Assembly (NCBI GenBank): GCA_029834535.1
Contig: JAQMWT010000141.1
Coordinates: 17,023 to 81,022, forward strand
Direction: 5' to 3'
Length of the DNA stretch: 64,000 nucleotides
From: Chrysophaeum taylorii
Lineage: Eukaryota; Sar; Pelagophyceae; Pelagomonadales; Pelagomonadaceae
Shown: in pieces, positions 43,099 through 54,082 of the stretch
Position numbering within the stretch: position 1 is the stretch's first letter
How the letters are laid out: each line of letters starts with the position of its first letter
Notes under the pieces: model-generated
Database searches by the model: none
What the model was told of the DNA's origin: nothing
What the model saw: the letters and a program-made list of their open reading frames with translations, nothing else
Made by a program: the position numbers and the translations under genes

Positions 43099-44116
43099 GA
43101 TGTGGTGCTGCGAAGCACGAATCCGCACGCTGAAGGAAAGCGACGAGAAGGCTGAAGCAGTAGCACTAAATTTGGCGGACGAGATGCGACGGACGATGTT
43201 TGGACAGAGGAAACGACCCCGACGCGACGGTTTCGTCGAGAACTGGCGCACGAAGAGAACTGCAAAAAACTTTTTTGCTGAGTGGTGGAATTTTTTAAGG
43301 CCCGCACAATCTCAACTTGCCTCGACCTCCTGAGAAAAAACAAGGAGCGGCTGCACATCCTCGACGACGCGGCTTCGACAATGGCCGCTCTCGCGACTGA
43401 AACGTCAGTCATATTACCGACACCCATAATATTGTCTATCCGACCGTCGAGATTCCTTCGCCTCGAGGAATTCCCGATCACCGGGTCGTCCGCGCGCAGC
43501 ACCACTCTGAAGACGCGACGCTCAAGTCGTCGACTCGGGTTGTCGCGCGATCAACGCCGCGAAGCCCCGACCAGGGCAACGAGGGGACACACAAAAAAAT
43601 CCACGGTGCAAGCGCTCCTGCGGTCGCTTGAAGCAGAGCGACCCAATTGCGTCCGGCAAGCACGGCCATCGCGTTCGCAAGACGACGGCAGCCTCCTGTG
43701 TCGAGAGTGGATAAGACTCATTATTACATGCCCGGATATACATAAGCCCGGATATACATAATAAGAGCCCGTCCCTTAACTTTATTCGTGCCTCCTCCAT
43801 ACTTGACTGTACAACAATTTATGCGTCGACCGCCCGCAAATATAATATACCCCAGACGAGAGAAGTCCCTCATACCCCACAAACCTCATACCCCACAAAC
43901 CCACCCACATCCTTCATGCTCCCCACACCCCCCCCCCCCTCTTAGCAGTCGACATTTAAAGACAGACGAGAGAAGAGTGAGCCAAAGAAGAAGCTGTTCA
44001 AAGTGTTGGCTCCGTAAGCCTCAAGACTTCTTATTGTTTGAAATACCCCAACAAAGGGTCGGTCGCTCGCAGCAGCAGGGGTTTAGTTTAGAGTTTAGAG
44101 TTTAGTACAACAAATT
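43099..44116. other. No clear gene
   Basis: A plus-strand helical segment at 43097-43333 (A-V-A-L-N-L-A-D-E-M-R-R) passes by one frame change into 43282-43500 (C-L-D-L-L-R-K-N-K-E-R-L). It may be coding remains, of unknown family. A repeat fragment follows at 43862-43965. Confidence 0.4.
43862..43965 (+). repeat. 3' fragment of the dispersed repeat
   Basis: Matches the block CATACCCCACAAACCCACCC...CTTCATGCTCCC...CTCTTAGCAGTCGACATTTAAAGACAGAC of copies B and C. A short internal duplication of CATACCCCACAAAC is present. Confidence 0.75.
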
Positions 44117-45143
44117 ATGGCGACGTCGTCGTCCTTTCGCGAGTGCCTCGAGTCCGGGATTCTGCCCGATTGGTCCGACATCTTGGGACCATCGTCGACG
44201 TCGTGTCGTGTCGCTTCCCTATCGGCGGGCGTACGCAAAATCGCGGCGGAAAAACTCTCGCGAGAGGGGTATGTGCAGCTTCCGAGCGGAATAGCGCCGG
44301 CGACAAGGGAGCGGTTGGCCCGAAGCGTCGCGCGGCTCCTCAAGCTCGGGTGGCCACCGACCTTCGTGATGGTGCTCGACGAGGTATGGGAGCTGTACGA
44401 GGGGTTTGGGACCTGGCTTCCGCGGCTCTGTTTGACGGGCGACTTTCTGGCGTGGTACGTCGAGCCCGGAACGAAGCGTCGGTTCGGGTGTCGCGCGGGC
44501 TTCTCGCCCCACCGCGACCGCGTAGATCCGGCGGCGTTCTTTCCTGACGGGGGACCCAAGTACGCGACGGTCTGGCTCGCGGTTACGCCCGCGACGCCGG
44601 AGAACAGCTGCCTGTACGCGATTCCCGCGCACGCCGATCCCGGATATCGCAAAGGCGACGGCGACCAAGACCCGCTGAGACGCGCGCTGCCGACGAAAGA
44701 GAGCTTCCAGGTGGTGAGGTGTCTCGCGGCGAGGCCCGGCGACTGCAACGTCTTTTCGCATCGCCTCCTGCACTGGGGATCGGAGGGGAGCGAGCTGCCG
44801 ACGATGCGGCGCTTGGGGGTCGGGAAAGGCGGCACGCTCGAATTTCTTCGGAGGAATAAAAGGGCGCCGCCGCGGATCGCGCTGTCTTTTGTCTTTTCGG
44901 ATCCGTCCTTCGAGCGGCCGTACGTCGCGGGGAAGCCGGACGTCGAGACGCGCGTCGCCCTCGCCGCCGCCCAGATGCTCTGTTACCAGGACAGGTGGCA
45001 ATTGTCCAAGGCGGAGGCTGTCTTCTTCTGGCGCCTCGCCTCCCGGAGACCGGAGGTTTTCGACCCGGGCTATTTCAGGGACAAGGTCCGGGCGGAGTTC
45101 GTAGCGTCGGCGTTGAGGTCGGAAGGTGTCGCCGGGTCGTCTA

Positions 45144-45174
<31 letters not shown>

Positions 45175-45286
45175 AGAGGAGGCGGCGTTGGAGGCTATGC
45201 TCGACGGCGAGGCCGAATCCTCCTCCTCCTCCTACTACTGGGACGACTACGACGATGCTATTAGGCATCACCGCTTGTTGTTGTAA
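44117..45286 (+). CDS. PhyH-like Fe(II)/2-oxoglutarate dioxygenase
   Basis: 389 residues. The metal ligands are visible: H132-R-D134 in F-S-P-H-R-D-R-V-D and H219 in F-S-H-R-L-L-H-W-G-S. R253 in P-P-R-I-A-L-S-F fits the 2-oxoglutarate-binding Arg. T-V-W-L-A-V-T-P-A-T-P-E-N-S-C-L is the typical PhyH strand. The superfamily hydroxylates lipids, halogenates or modifies small molecules; the substrate here is unknown. The C-terminal 60 residues are low complexity with poly-Asp and poly-Ser from trinucleotide expansion. The stop overlaps the 3' end of the convergent coiled-coil gene by 19 bp. Confidence 0.8.
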
Positions 45287-46917
45287 GAATCGCGGCGGAC
45301 TCGGCGGACGCGCTCGACGGGCCGCGGCGGAGGTCGGCGGGAGAGCGGCGGCTCCTCTAAGACGGGCAAATGGCGGGGGCGTCGCAGTTTGGTGCTGGTG
45401 GTGGTAATGGCCTTGGAGTGGTGGTGGTGGTGGTGGTGTCGAAGAAGGCGACGGCGTTTGATGGCCCGAAGCGGGGCCTCGGCGGCGGCCTTGATGCGCG
45501 TCGATGCCGTAGTCTCGGTGACGGCCGATATTTCCGAGATGTCGTCGTCGTCGTCGTCGCCGCCGACCAGCAACTGGGCGCGGTCCGTTGCAAAGACGAG
45601 GGCCGAGGCCGAGAGCGAGTGGACCATGTTGTGCTGCTGCTGCTGGGTCGTGAAGGTGGGCGGGAGCGCGGACGCGAGGAGGAGCTGGCGGAGGCCGGCG
45701 CGGTAGGCGTGGGCGCATTGAACGAGGTGTCCAACGAACGCGAGCTTGCCTGCGGGTTCGAGGAGCGACATGTGCCTGGGCCACCGCGGTTCGGCATTTC
45801 GGAGGAGCACCACGTCGCAGACTCTCGCGGCGGCGCCGCAAACGCCCGCGATCCCGGCGGCCTCCGCGTCTCTCGCGTCTGCGCGGGCGTCGACCATCGC
45901 GCGGCCGAGCAACAAGATGGCGCAGTCGAGGGCCGCGACTAACCTGCCCGCTATCTTCGAGAGACGGGCTGCCTTGCGGTCGCGCCTCTTCGTCGCCTTC
46001 TCGAGCGCCGCAGCATACGGCGGCGGCGGCGGCGGCGCTTCTTCCAACTCTTTGGGGATCGGCGAAGCCCCTTCGCTCCGGACGACCGCCGGGGCCTCCG
46101 CGACACTCTTTTTTGCCCTGGTTGTCGCTCCGACGAGCTCCTCGGCCAGCGCGACTTCGCGTCGCAGCTTCGTTTCCGTCGCGTCGAGACGCTTGTGCTC
46201 GGCGTCGAGGGCGGCGACGCGCTTGGCAGAGGCGAGTAGCTCGGCCCGCGTAGAGCCGTGAGCCGTCAGAATCCTGTCCTCGATCGTCATATTCTTCCGC
46301 GCCCCGAAGACGCTAAGCGTGGTGGCCTCGACCTCCCGCTGCGCGTCCGCCGCCAAGCTCACGCGCAGCCTCTCCTTGCGGCGGATGCGCTCGCGACGCC
46401 ACGACTCGCGCGTCGCGACCAACTCGGCCTCGGCGGCGTCGCGCTGCCGCGCGAGGTCCGCCCGCTTCGCCGCGGCCGCGCGCCGGTCGGCGGCATCCCC
46501 CCGCGGAAACACCTCCTCCGGCGCCCCTTCGGGCAGCGCGGCCTCGCGCTGGGCGCGGCCGAGCGTTTCCTTAGCTTCGATCAGCCGCTCCTTGGCCTCG
46601 CCCCGCAACGCCACTCGCTCGCTCTTCAGGGCCTCGAGCTGCTTCGCGTGCCGCTGCGCGCCTCTTTCGTGGTCGACGCGCGTCTCGATGACGCGCTTCT
46701 CCAGCCCGGTTATTGTGTCGTAGTTGTCGTCGAGCTTCTGCTGCAGATAGTAGTACAGGTCCTGCATCTCCGCCCGGGCCTCGACCACCTCCACCGACAC
46801 CCGCCTGTTCTCCGCCAGCATCGCCGCCAATCGGGCCCGCGCGGCATCCACTTCGACCCGCTCGGCGGCCTCAACCCGCGCCTCGATGCTCCGCCGAAGC
46901 ATGTCGGCCTCCTCCAT
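45268..46917 (-). CDS. Coiled-coil protein, possibly cilium-related
   Basis: 549 residues. Residues about 1-270 are almost continuous coiled coil, with Y-Y-Y-L-Q-Q-K-L-D-D-N-Y-D-T-I-T-G-L-E-K-R-V near 50, resembling basal-body/ciliary coiled-coil proteins of the BBOF1 (DUF4515) type. A Pro-rich linker follows, then a helical domain (about 320-440), poly-Asp and poly-His runs, and a basic tail. The ciliary assignment is a weak inference from the N-terminal pattern. Head-to-head with the golgin-like gene, 171 bp between starts. Confidence 0.7.
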   Translation of the reverse strand: MEEADMLRRSIEARVEAAERVEVDAARARLAAMLAENRRVSVEVVEARAEMQDLYYYLQQKLDDNYDTITGLEKRVIETRVDHERGAQRHAKQLEALKSERVALRGEAKERLIEAKETLGRAQREAALPEGAPEEVFPRGDAADRRAAAAKRADLARQRDAAEAELVATRESWRRERIRRKERLRVSLAADAQREVEATTLSVFGARKNMTIEDRILTAHGSTRAELLASAKRVAALDAEHKRLDATETKLRREVALAEELVGATTRAKKSVAEAPAVVRSEGASPIPKELEEAPPPPPPYAAALEKATKRRDRKAARLSKIAGRLVAALDCAILLLGRAMVDARADARDAEAAGIAGVCGAAARVCDVVLLRNAEPRWPRHMSLLEPAGKLAFVGHLVQCAHAYRAGLRQLLLASALPPTFTTQQQQHNMVHSLSASALVFATDRAQLLVGGDDDDDDISEISAVTETTASTRIKAAAEAPLRAIKRRRLLRHHHHHHHSKAITTTSTKLRRPRHLPVLEEPPLSRRPPPRPVERVRRVRRDSYNNKR

Positions 46918-47088
46918 ATCGTGGGGCGGCGCTAACTTTTGTTTTTGTCCACTAACCCTCCACTGCTTTGAGGTTCGCTAATCTTTTTGAGTCCTTACTT
47001 CCTTCTTTTGGCGGCGAACACAAACAAATTTCGGCTACGACCCTTACTTAAACCCTAGATAGATATTATCTAGATACCCTCGTGACTC

Positions 47089-50000
47089 ATGGCCGACGAC
47101 TGGAAGCAGAAACACGACAACCTCGTCGTGAAAACGCGGGAGCTCGTCGCGCGGTTCAAGGCGCTCCAGCAGGCGCAGGCCGAAGTCGAGCGGAAGCACG
47201 CGGATGAAATTGCGACGTTCCGGAGAGAGAGCGATGCGCGCGCGGCCTCGGCGCGGAAGGAGGCAGAGCATGCCCACGCGGCGACAGTCGCGGCGCTCCA
47301 GGCCGACCACGGCGCGACGCTCGAGGCCCAGCGCGCGGAGAGCGAGAAAAGGTTAGCCGAACAGCGCGCATTTTTTGAAGCCGAGGTGGCCACGCGAGAA
47401 GACGAGCGTTCGAGAGCCGACGTCGAGCGGAAGGCGTTCGACGAAGAGCGGAAGGCGCTCCGCGCCAAGCTCGAGGAGACCGTGCCAAAAGCTGAGACGG
47501 CCGAGCAGAGAGCGACTTACGAAGCAGAGGTGGCGACGCTCCGTTCGAAGCTGGAGGCTTCTCGCGAACGAGAAGCGTCCTCGGAGGCCGAGTTGGCGAG
47601 GCTTCGCGCCGAGCTCGACGAGAAGAAGAAGAAGAGTGCTCACAATGCCGACGAGGCTGAAGTAGCGGCGCTCCGCGCCAAGCTCGAGGAGACGGAGAAG
47701 ACCCTCGCCGAGCAAAGAGCGGCGTACGAAGCGGAGCTCCGTTCGAAGCTCGAGGCGACCGACGAGGTCCGCCAAGTCGCGAGTGCCGAACTCGGCGAGA
47801 GCGCGCCCAAGGCCGAGTACGAGTCGATGGAGGTGGAACTCGCTGGTTTGCGGTCCGAGGTCGCCGCGGCCAGGGAGAGGGCGCCTGCCGCGAGCAGCAG
47901 CTCGGACCTGGCTAGAAAGTACGAAAAGGCGTTGGCGCGGCTGCGCGCGGCGAACGACGAGCTGGTTTCCACGCATAGGTCCGAGCTGGTGAGGATACAG
48001 CGCGCGCACGAGGTGGTGCAGGGCGCAGCGCTCGAGAGTGCGACCGAGCGCCAGGCGGCGCACGAGGCGGCGCTCGACGAGCAGCGGGTGGCCTTTGAGC
48101 GAGAGCTCGCGGCCGCGCGCGTCGATCATCATCAGGAGCGCTTGGATGCGACGAAGAAGCGGGAGGGGCTTGAGAAGCAGCTCGAGGAGGCGGTGCAGGA
48201 GCGAGAGGAGCTTGGGAAGCAGCTCGAGGGGGCGGTGAAGGGGCGGGCGGAGCTCGAGAAGCGAGTCGAGGATTTCAGCAAGCAACTCGAGGAGGCGGAA
48301 ACGCGGCGGGAGGACCTCCTCCAGAAGGAACTGGAGGATGCGGCGACGCGGCGGGAGGACCTCCTCCGGAAGGAACTGGAGAATGCGGCGACGCAGCGGG
48401 AGGAGCTCCTCCGGAAGGAACTGGAGGAGGCGGCGACGCAGCGGCAGGACCTCCGCGAGCAACTGGAGAATGCGGCGACGAAACGAGAGGAGCTCCGCGA
48501 GCAACTGGAGAATGCGGCGACGCAGCGGGAGGACCTCCTCCGGAAGGAACTGGAGAATGCGGCGACGAAACGAGAGGAGCTCCACGAGCAACTGGAGAAT
48601 GCGGCGACGAAACGAGAGGACCTCCAGGAGGAACTGGAGAATGCGGCGACGAAACGAGAGGAGCTCCGCGAGCAACTGGAGGAGGCGGCGACGCAGCGGG
48701 AGGACCTCCTCCGGAAGCAACTGGAGGAGGCGGCGACGCAGCGGGAGGACCTCCTCCGGAAGGAACTGGAGAATGCGGCGACGAAACAAGAGGAGCTCCT
48801 CCGGAAGGAACTGGAGAATGCGGCGACGAAACAAGAGGAGCTCCTCCGGAAGGAACTGGAGGAGGCGGCGACGCAGCGGGAGGACCACCTCCGGAAGGAA
48901 CTGGAGAATGCGGCGACGAAACAAGAGGAGCTCTGGAAGCAGCTCGAGGATGCCTTGACGAAACGGGAGGAGCTCGGCAAGCGGCTCAAGGATGTCGCGA
49001 CAACGCGGGAGGAGGTTGGAAAGCAGCTCGAGGAGGCCGCGACCAGACAGGCGGAGCTCGGGAAGCAATTATTGGACGAGCAGTCGCGGTTGGCCGAACG
49101 CGTCTCGAAGCACGAGGCCGAGAGGGCAGAGGTGTCTCGGCTCGAAAACGAGGTCGCGCGGGCGCGGCAGGAGCGGGCAGAGGAGGCGCGGTACGCGGAG
49201 GAGCAGATGGCGGCGTTGCGGCTCGAGGTGGAGCTCGGGACGCAGGAGAGGCTGGAGAAGGTCGCGAGTCTGGAAAAGAGACTCGAGGAGGAACGAAAGG
49301 AATGGGAGGCAACGCTGTCGCGGGCGAAGGGCGACGCCGAGGCCGCGCTGTCCGAGGCGCGCGACGAGCGTTCGAGTTTCGAGACGGAAAAGGCAAACTT
49401 GATCGCTCGACGCGCGGAGGATCTGGAGCGCCAGGCCGCCCTGACGGCGGCGGCCAAGTCGCGGGCTGCCGCCGAGAAGAAGGAGGCAGACGAGGCGCGC
49501 GAGGCCCTCTCTCGCGCGCTCGCCGATGCCGAGCGGAAGGGTGTCGATCTCGAGGCGATCGTGGCCACGCTCCGGAAGGAGCTGGCGGAAGTCTACGACA
49601 AAGCCGCGCAGCGCGAACTGCTCCCGGCGGGCAACGACGACGGCGGCGCGCTACGAGGCCAGCTCGCGGCCGCGCAACGCGAGAAGACCGAGGCGATGGA
49701 CACGGCCGAGTGCGCCAAGTGCGAACTCGCCGAGCTGGCCGCCACGACCAAGACGATGCGCGCCGACTACGAACGCGAGGTCGCCGAGGCCAGGCGGCTC
49801 GAGACAGAGCTGAGCGAGGCGAAACGCGAGGCGCGGCAGGCCCGGGCCGAAGCCCAACTTTCCGCGACCAGACTCTCAGATCTCGAATGCTCGACTCGCG
49901 CCGTGCGACAATCTGCGGACGTGGTGCGGTCGACCTTTCACGTCATGGAAAAACAAGTCAAAGAAGCCCGATCGCAGGTTACCCAAGTCCGCGAATCGGC

Positions 50001-50190
50001 CAACGGCCGCGAGGAGCAGTACAAGGTCCTCCTCAAGCAGAGCCTCCTCAAGCTTCTCGCGGCCTCGCAGGAAGACAAGCCCAAGCTTCTCTCCGTCCTC
50101 GCGCGACTTCTCGACTTTGACCAAACCGACCTCGATGCTGCCTCGGCGAGCCTCAACAACCAATCATCCTTCCTCTTCTGGCGGAGATAA
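47089..50190 (+). CDS. Golgin-like long coiled-coil protein with GRIP-like C-terminus
   Basis: 1033 residues, nearly all coiled coil. Residues about 400-660 are a tandem array of 14- or 15-residue units (E/Q-L-E-N/E-A-A-T-K/Q-R-E-E/D-L, then R-E or L-R-K). The C-terminus (about 972-1022) reads E-Q-Y978-K-V-L-L-K-Q-S-L-L-K-L-L...K-P-K-L-L-S-V-L-A-R-L-L-D-F. This matches the shape of a GRIP domain: Tyr followed by a Leu-rich helix, then P-x-L-L-x-V-L-x-x-L-L-x-F. GRIP golgins bind Arl1-GTP on the trans-Golgi and tether vesicles. A non-golgin coiled-coil protein remains possible if the GRIP match is by chance. No intron. Confidence 0.72.
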   Translation: MADDWKQKHDNLVVKTRELVARFKALQQAQAEVERKHADEIATFRRESDARAASARKEAEHAHAATVAALQADHGATLEAQRAESEKRLAEQRAFFEAEVATREDERSRADVERKAFDEERKALRAKLEETVPKAETAEQRATYEAEVATLRSKLEASREREASSEAELARLRAELDEKKKKSAHNADEAEVAALRAKLEETEKTLAEQRAAYEAELRSKLEATDEVRQVASAELGESAPKAEYESMEVELAGLRSEVAAARERAPAASSSSDLARKYEKALARLRAANDELVSTHRSELVRIQRAHEVVQGAALESATERQAAHEAALDEQRVAFERELAAARVDHHQERLDATKKREGLEKQLEEAVQEREELGKQLEGAVKGRAELEKRVEDFSKQLEEAETRREDLLQKELEDAATRREDLLRKELENAATQREELLRKELEEAATQRQDLREQLENAATKREELREQLENAATQREDLLRKELENAATKREELHEQLENAATKREDLQEELENAATKREELREQLEEAATQREDLLRKQLEEAATQREDLLRKELENAATKQEELLRKELENAATKQEELLRKELEEAATQREDHLRKELENAATKQEELWKQLEDALTKREELGKRLKDVATTREEVGKQLEEAATRQAELGKQLLDEQSRLAERVSKHEAERAEVSRLENEVARARQERAEEARYAEEQMAALRLEVELGTQERLEKVASLEKRLEEERKEWEATLSRAKGDAEAALSEARDERSSFETEKANLIARRAEDLERQAALTAAAKSRAAAEKKEADEAREALSRALADAERKGVDLEAIVATLRKELAEVYDKAAQRELLPAGNDDGGALRGQLAAAQREKTEAMDTAECAKCELAELAATTKTMRADYEREVAEARRLETELSEAKREARQARAEAQLSATRLSDLECSTRAVRQSADVVRSTFHVMEKQVKEARSQVTQVRESANGREEQYKVLLKQSLLKLLAASQEDKPKLLSVLARLLDFDQTDLDAASASLNNQSSFLFWRR
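48286..49068 (+). repeat. 42/45-bp coding minisatellite in the golgin-like gene
   Basis: About eighteen tandem units such as CTGGAGAATGCGGCGACGAAA. Units of 42 bp encode two perfect heptads; 45-bp units carry an extra residue through C-T-C-C-T-C-C-G-G-A-A-G (L-L-R-K). High identity between units indicates recent expansion. Confidence 0.85.
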
Positions 50191-50985
50191 TGACGGACGA
50201 CTACAACATAGCGAACCGAACGGGTGTTTGTTGTTGGGTGTGCTTCGTTTGTGTGCACTCCGACAGAGTGCGGAGAACTTTGTGCTCGGATACAATAATG
50301 TCTTTAATAACCTTGCGTCCTCGTATTATAGAAAGCTGATGATGGGTCTAGCTCGCACCACCAAGCGCGAGAATAGGCACGAAGTGTCGCTCGCGCATAG
50401 CCAGGCTGCGGGTGGCCATCTATTTGTCGTGATGGCAGCCTGCTCAAGTTTGGCGCTTACCACCCAGGACACGTTTAGCGAACTTTGTCGTCGTCGTGCT
50501 CGTTTATTCTCTTCCCGCCTCGGCGTGCAGCAACCGATCGGCACGTCTTGAATCTCTCCGACATGTGATGTCCAAAAGCAGCAAAGTCGAACCCCGAGCG
50601 CGAGTGCTCAAATCCTCTGAACATCCAATTCGTCTTCTCGTCTCGAGAGAGTCTCGCCTCGCATACGGCCTCGCGGCGCGCGGCCCGCGCGGATGGCCCT
50701 AAGTTCTTGCACGCATTTCTTCTGTGGCGCTGTTTTTTCTTTTTACCTTCTTCTTCCAGCGGCGTCGTCTTTTCGATAATACCCGGGTTTGCTGCTTTTT
50801 GAGTTGCGCGTCTTCATGCACGTGGGCTCTATCTACCTTTGCGGACTTCTACCTCGAGGTTTCCTTAAATGATCACATGCCCACCTTTGACGACGAACGA
50901 CGGCGCGACCGAGAGAGATTCTCTGCATATTCACGACTCCAATAATTAAAATTTTGCTTAATCCTAAACCCTTTCACGCGTCTCA
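50191..50985. other. Intergenic, no gene
   Basis: Only weak overlapping open frames. Contains the 3' end of the golgin-like gene and the 5' region of the plastid protein gene. Confidence 0.55.
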
Positions 50986-51825
50986 ATGTTTTGGTTGATC
51001 ATGGTTGCAGTCGCAGCGTTTGCACCGGCGGCGGAGAAAAGGAAGGGCCCAAGGTTCGCCGTCGTGGGGCCCTCGGAGGTGGCGCGTTCGCTCAAGGCGC
51101 GGGGGCGACGGCCCTCGTTGGCGGTGCGATTCGAGCCGCTGGGCCCTACGCCTGGGCTCGAGTTCATGCACGGTATCATGCTGGTAACCGCGTCCCAGAA
51201 ACTCCGGGATGCCGGCGCGGCCCTGATCGCGTGCGGGGACCTCGACACCCTCCGGGCCGTCGCCGACGAGCAGCGGGCGAGCGATTCTGTGAGAGAAGTC
51301 GTGGTGGCATACGCGGGCTCGGAGATGGCTGCCGCGGTCGACGCCGGCGCCGCCGCCGCGCTGACGACCGATGCCGAGGCCGCCGAGGCCGCGAGACAAG
51401 CGGGCCTCGCGGTCCTCGGGCCGGACGGGGACGTTGTCGTCTCCGACGTCCCGGCGGAAGGTCGAGCGAGTCTACGACCGACGTCTAGAGAAGACGCCGA
51501 ACGCGCCGCCGCGACAGCCGTTGACGACGGCTTCGACGGTCTTCTCCTCGACATCCCCGGCCTCTCGGCGGCCGACCTCGCCGACGCTCTCGTCGCCACC
51601 CTCGACCACCTTCGATCGCGCAAGTCCAAGGCCTTCGCTGGATTCATGGCGCACCAGGGCTCCACTCAGCTCGACGTGACCGACGACCAGCGCAAGGCGA
51701 TCGCATGGGGAAAGTTCGTTGCCAACGCCCACAACGTCGGCCTCGCGGGCTCCTTCGACACCCCCGAACCAGATGAGGAGGAGGAGGTTCTCGACACCGG
51801 AAAGGGGGACTACAAGGGCTTTTAG
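50986..51825 (+). CDS. Plastid-targeted protein of unknown function
   Basis: 279 residues. The leader MFWLIMVAVAAFAPAAEKRK is a signal peptide ending in A-A-F-A-P, which resembles the ASAFAP motif that routes proteins into stramenopile plastids (Phe at the first position after cleavage). The mature part is Ala/Val-rich with alternating strands and helices (A-L-I-A-C-G-D, E-V-V-V-A-Y-A-G, G-L-A-V-L-G-P-D, G-L-L-L-D-I-P-G-L), compatible with a TIM-barrel or Rossmann-like enzyme. The tail is acidic. I cannot name the family. Confidence 0.6.
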   Translation: MFWLIMVAVAAFAPAAEKRKGPRFAVVGPSEVARSLKARGRRPSLAVRFEPLGPTPGLEFMHGIMLVTASQKLRDAGAALIACGDLDTLRAVADEQRASDSVREVVVAYAGSEMAAAVDAGAAAALTTDAEAAEAARQAGLAVLGPDGDVVVSDVPAEGRASLRPTSREDAERAAATAVDDGFDGLLLDIPGLSAADLADALVATLDHLRSRKSKAFAGFMAHQGSTQLDVTDDQRKAIAWGKFVANAHNVGLAGSFDTPEPDEEEEVLDTGKGDYKGF

Positions 51826-52291
51826 GTTCGCTTAAACGTCATTCTCGGACGCCGAGCAGTGACTAGGGCTCGGTACCGAGAGAGCCGCGTGATGCTGAGA
51901 AGCGTATTTATGGTAGCTATACGGCGATTGCCGCCGCTTTTCTTTGAAAAACAACAACGTGATGTCGTACAAGTCGCCGCCAAAATGCCAGGATTCGTGG
52001 AGCATTGTGGGTGTCGCGTTCGCAACGGGCGTATGCTGCGTCTCCATCCTCCAGATCGTCGTCGTCGTCGTCGTCGTCGTCCGAATTCGACATCGCAGAT
52101 GCTGGAGATTTGACGAAATTTAATCGCAGTCGACTGCAGCCGGCTGGCTGGCTAAACGGATCCTCTGCGACTGCTGGAGCCGCACTTTATTTACTTATAG
52201 TGTGGGAGCGTATTAATAAACAAGCACATCTCGAAATTAAATCAATGTTGCGACACAAATACAACAGACGACGTGCGTGCCGTTTTTTCAC
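51826..52291. other. Intergenic
   Basis: Precedes the CAGA tract; short (GTC)n run near 52055-52080. No gene. Confidence 0.55.
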
Positions 52292-53524
<1,233 letters not shown>

Positions 53525-54082
53525 TGTGAGGCGCGACTATAAAAAATGACCATTGCCAACCGGCTTGCCACGTTCCTCGACGTTGTCACCCAGACTCGAA
53601 CGCCATTGCAAAGAAGTGTCAATCCGTGCGGAAGTAGGGCACGAAGAATGTAATCTATGACAGTAGTAGTATATGAGAGCGTTTTTTTCGTTGGTCAACC
53701 AACGAGAGCGTTTCGTTTGTGCTGCACGGCTTCGTCGCGTTGAATCCCGGGAGGATGGATGGATAGCGCCTTGGTTTGAACCAGACCATCGACATCCCCA
53801 AGCTACTTACTGCTGCTCACGTCGCCGTCGGTTGGCACCACTTCAACAAGGCGCAGTTTTTTTACTTCCCGATCAAAACGACTATAATAAGTATCATCAT
53901 CATCAGAACTTGTGACTCAGAAGAGTGCGTAGTACAAGTTGTACTACAATAATTGGTCGTCGGGCCCTGATATATATCCATGGAAAATGCATCTTCTGAC
54001 TCGTTTGAAAAGAGGGGGGTCGTCGGCTCCAGACCACCAACCCCGAGGTCCTATCCGAGACTATATAGAGGAAGAGGTCTAT
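53525..54082. other. Intergenic, no gene
   Basis: Repeated in inverted form at about 63245-63790. Short open frames only. Confidence 0.6.

Noticed and set aside
44219-45841. 540-codon minus-strand frame across the PhyH-like gene
   Set aside because: Arg/Pro-rich antisense shadow; the plus strand has catalytic motifs and the neighbouring minus gene uses another frame.
47353-49568. Long minus-strand open frames opposite the golgin-like gene
   Set aside because: Shadow frames of a repetitive, GC-rich coding strand; low-complexity Leu/Arg or Ser/Phe composition and no domain.
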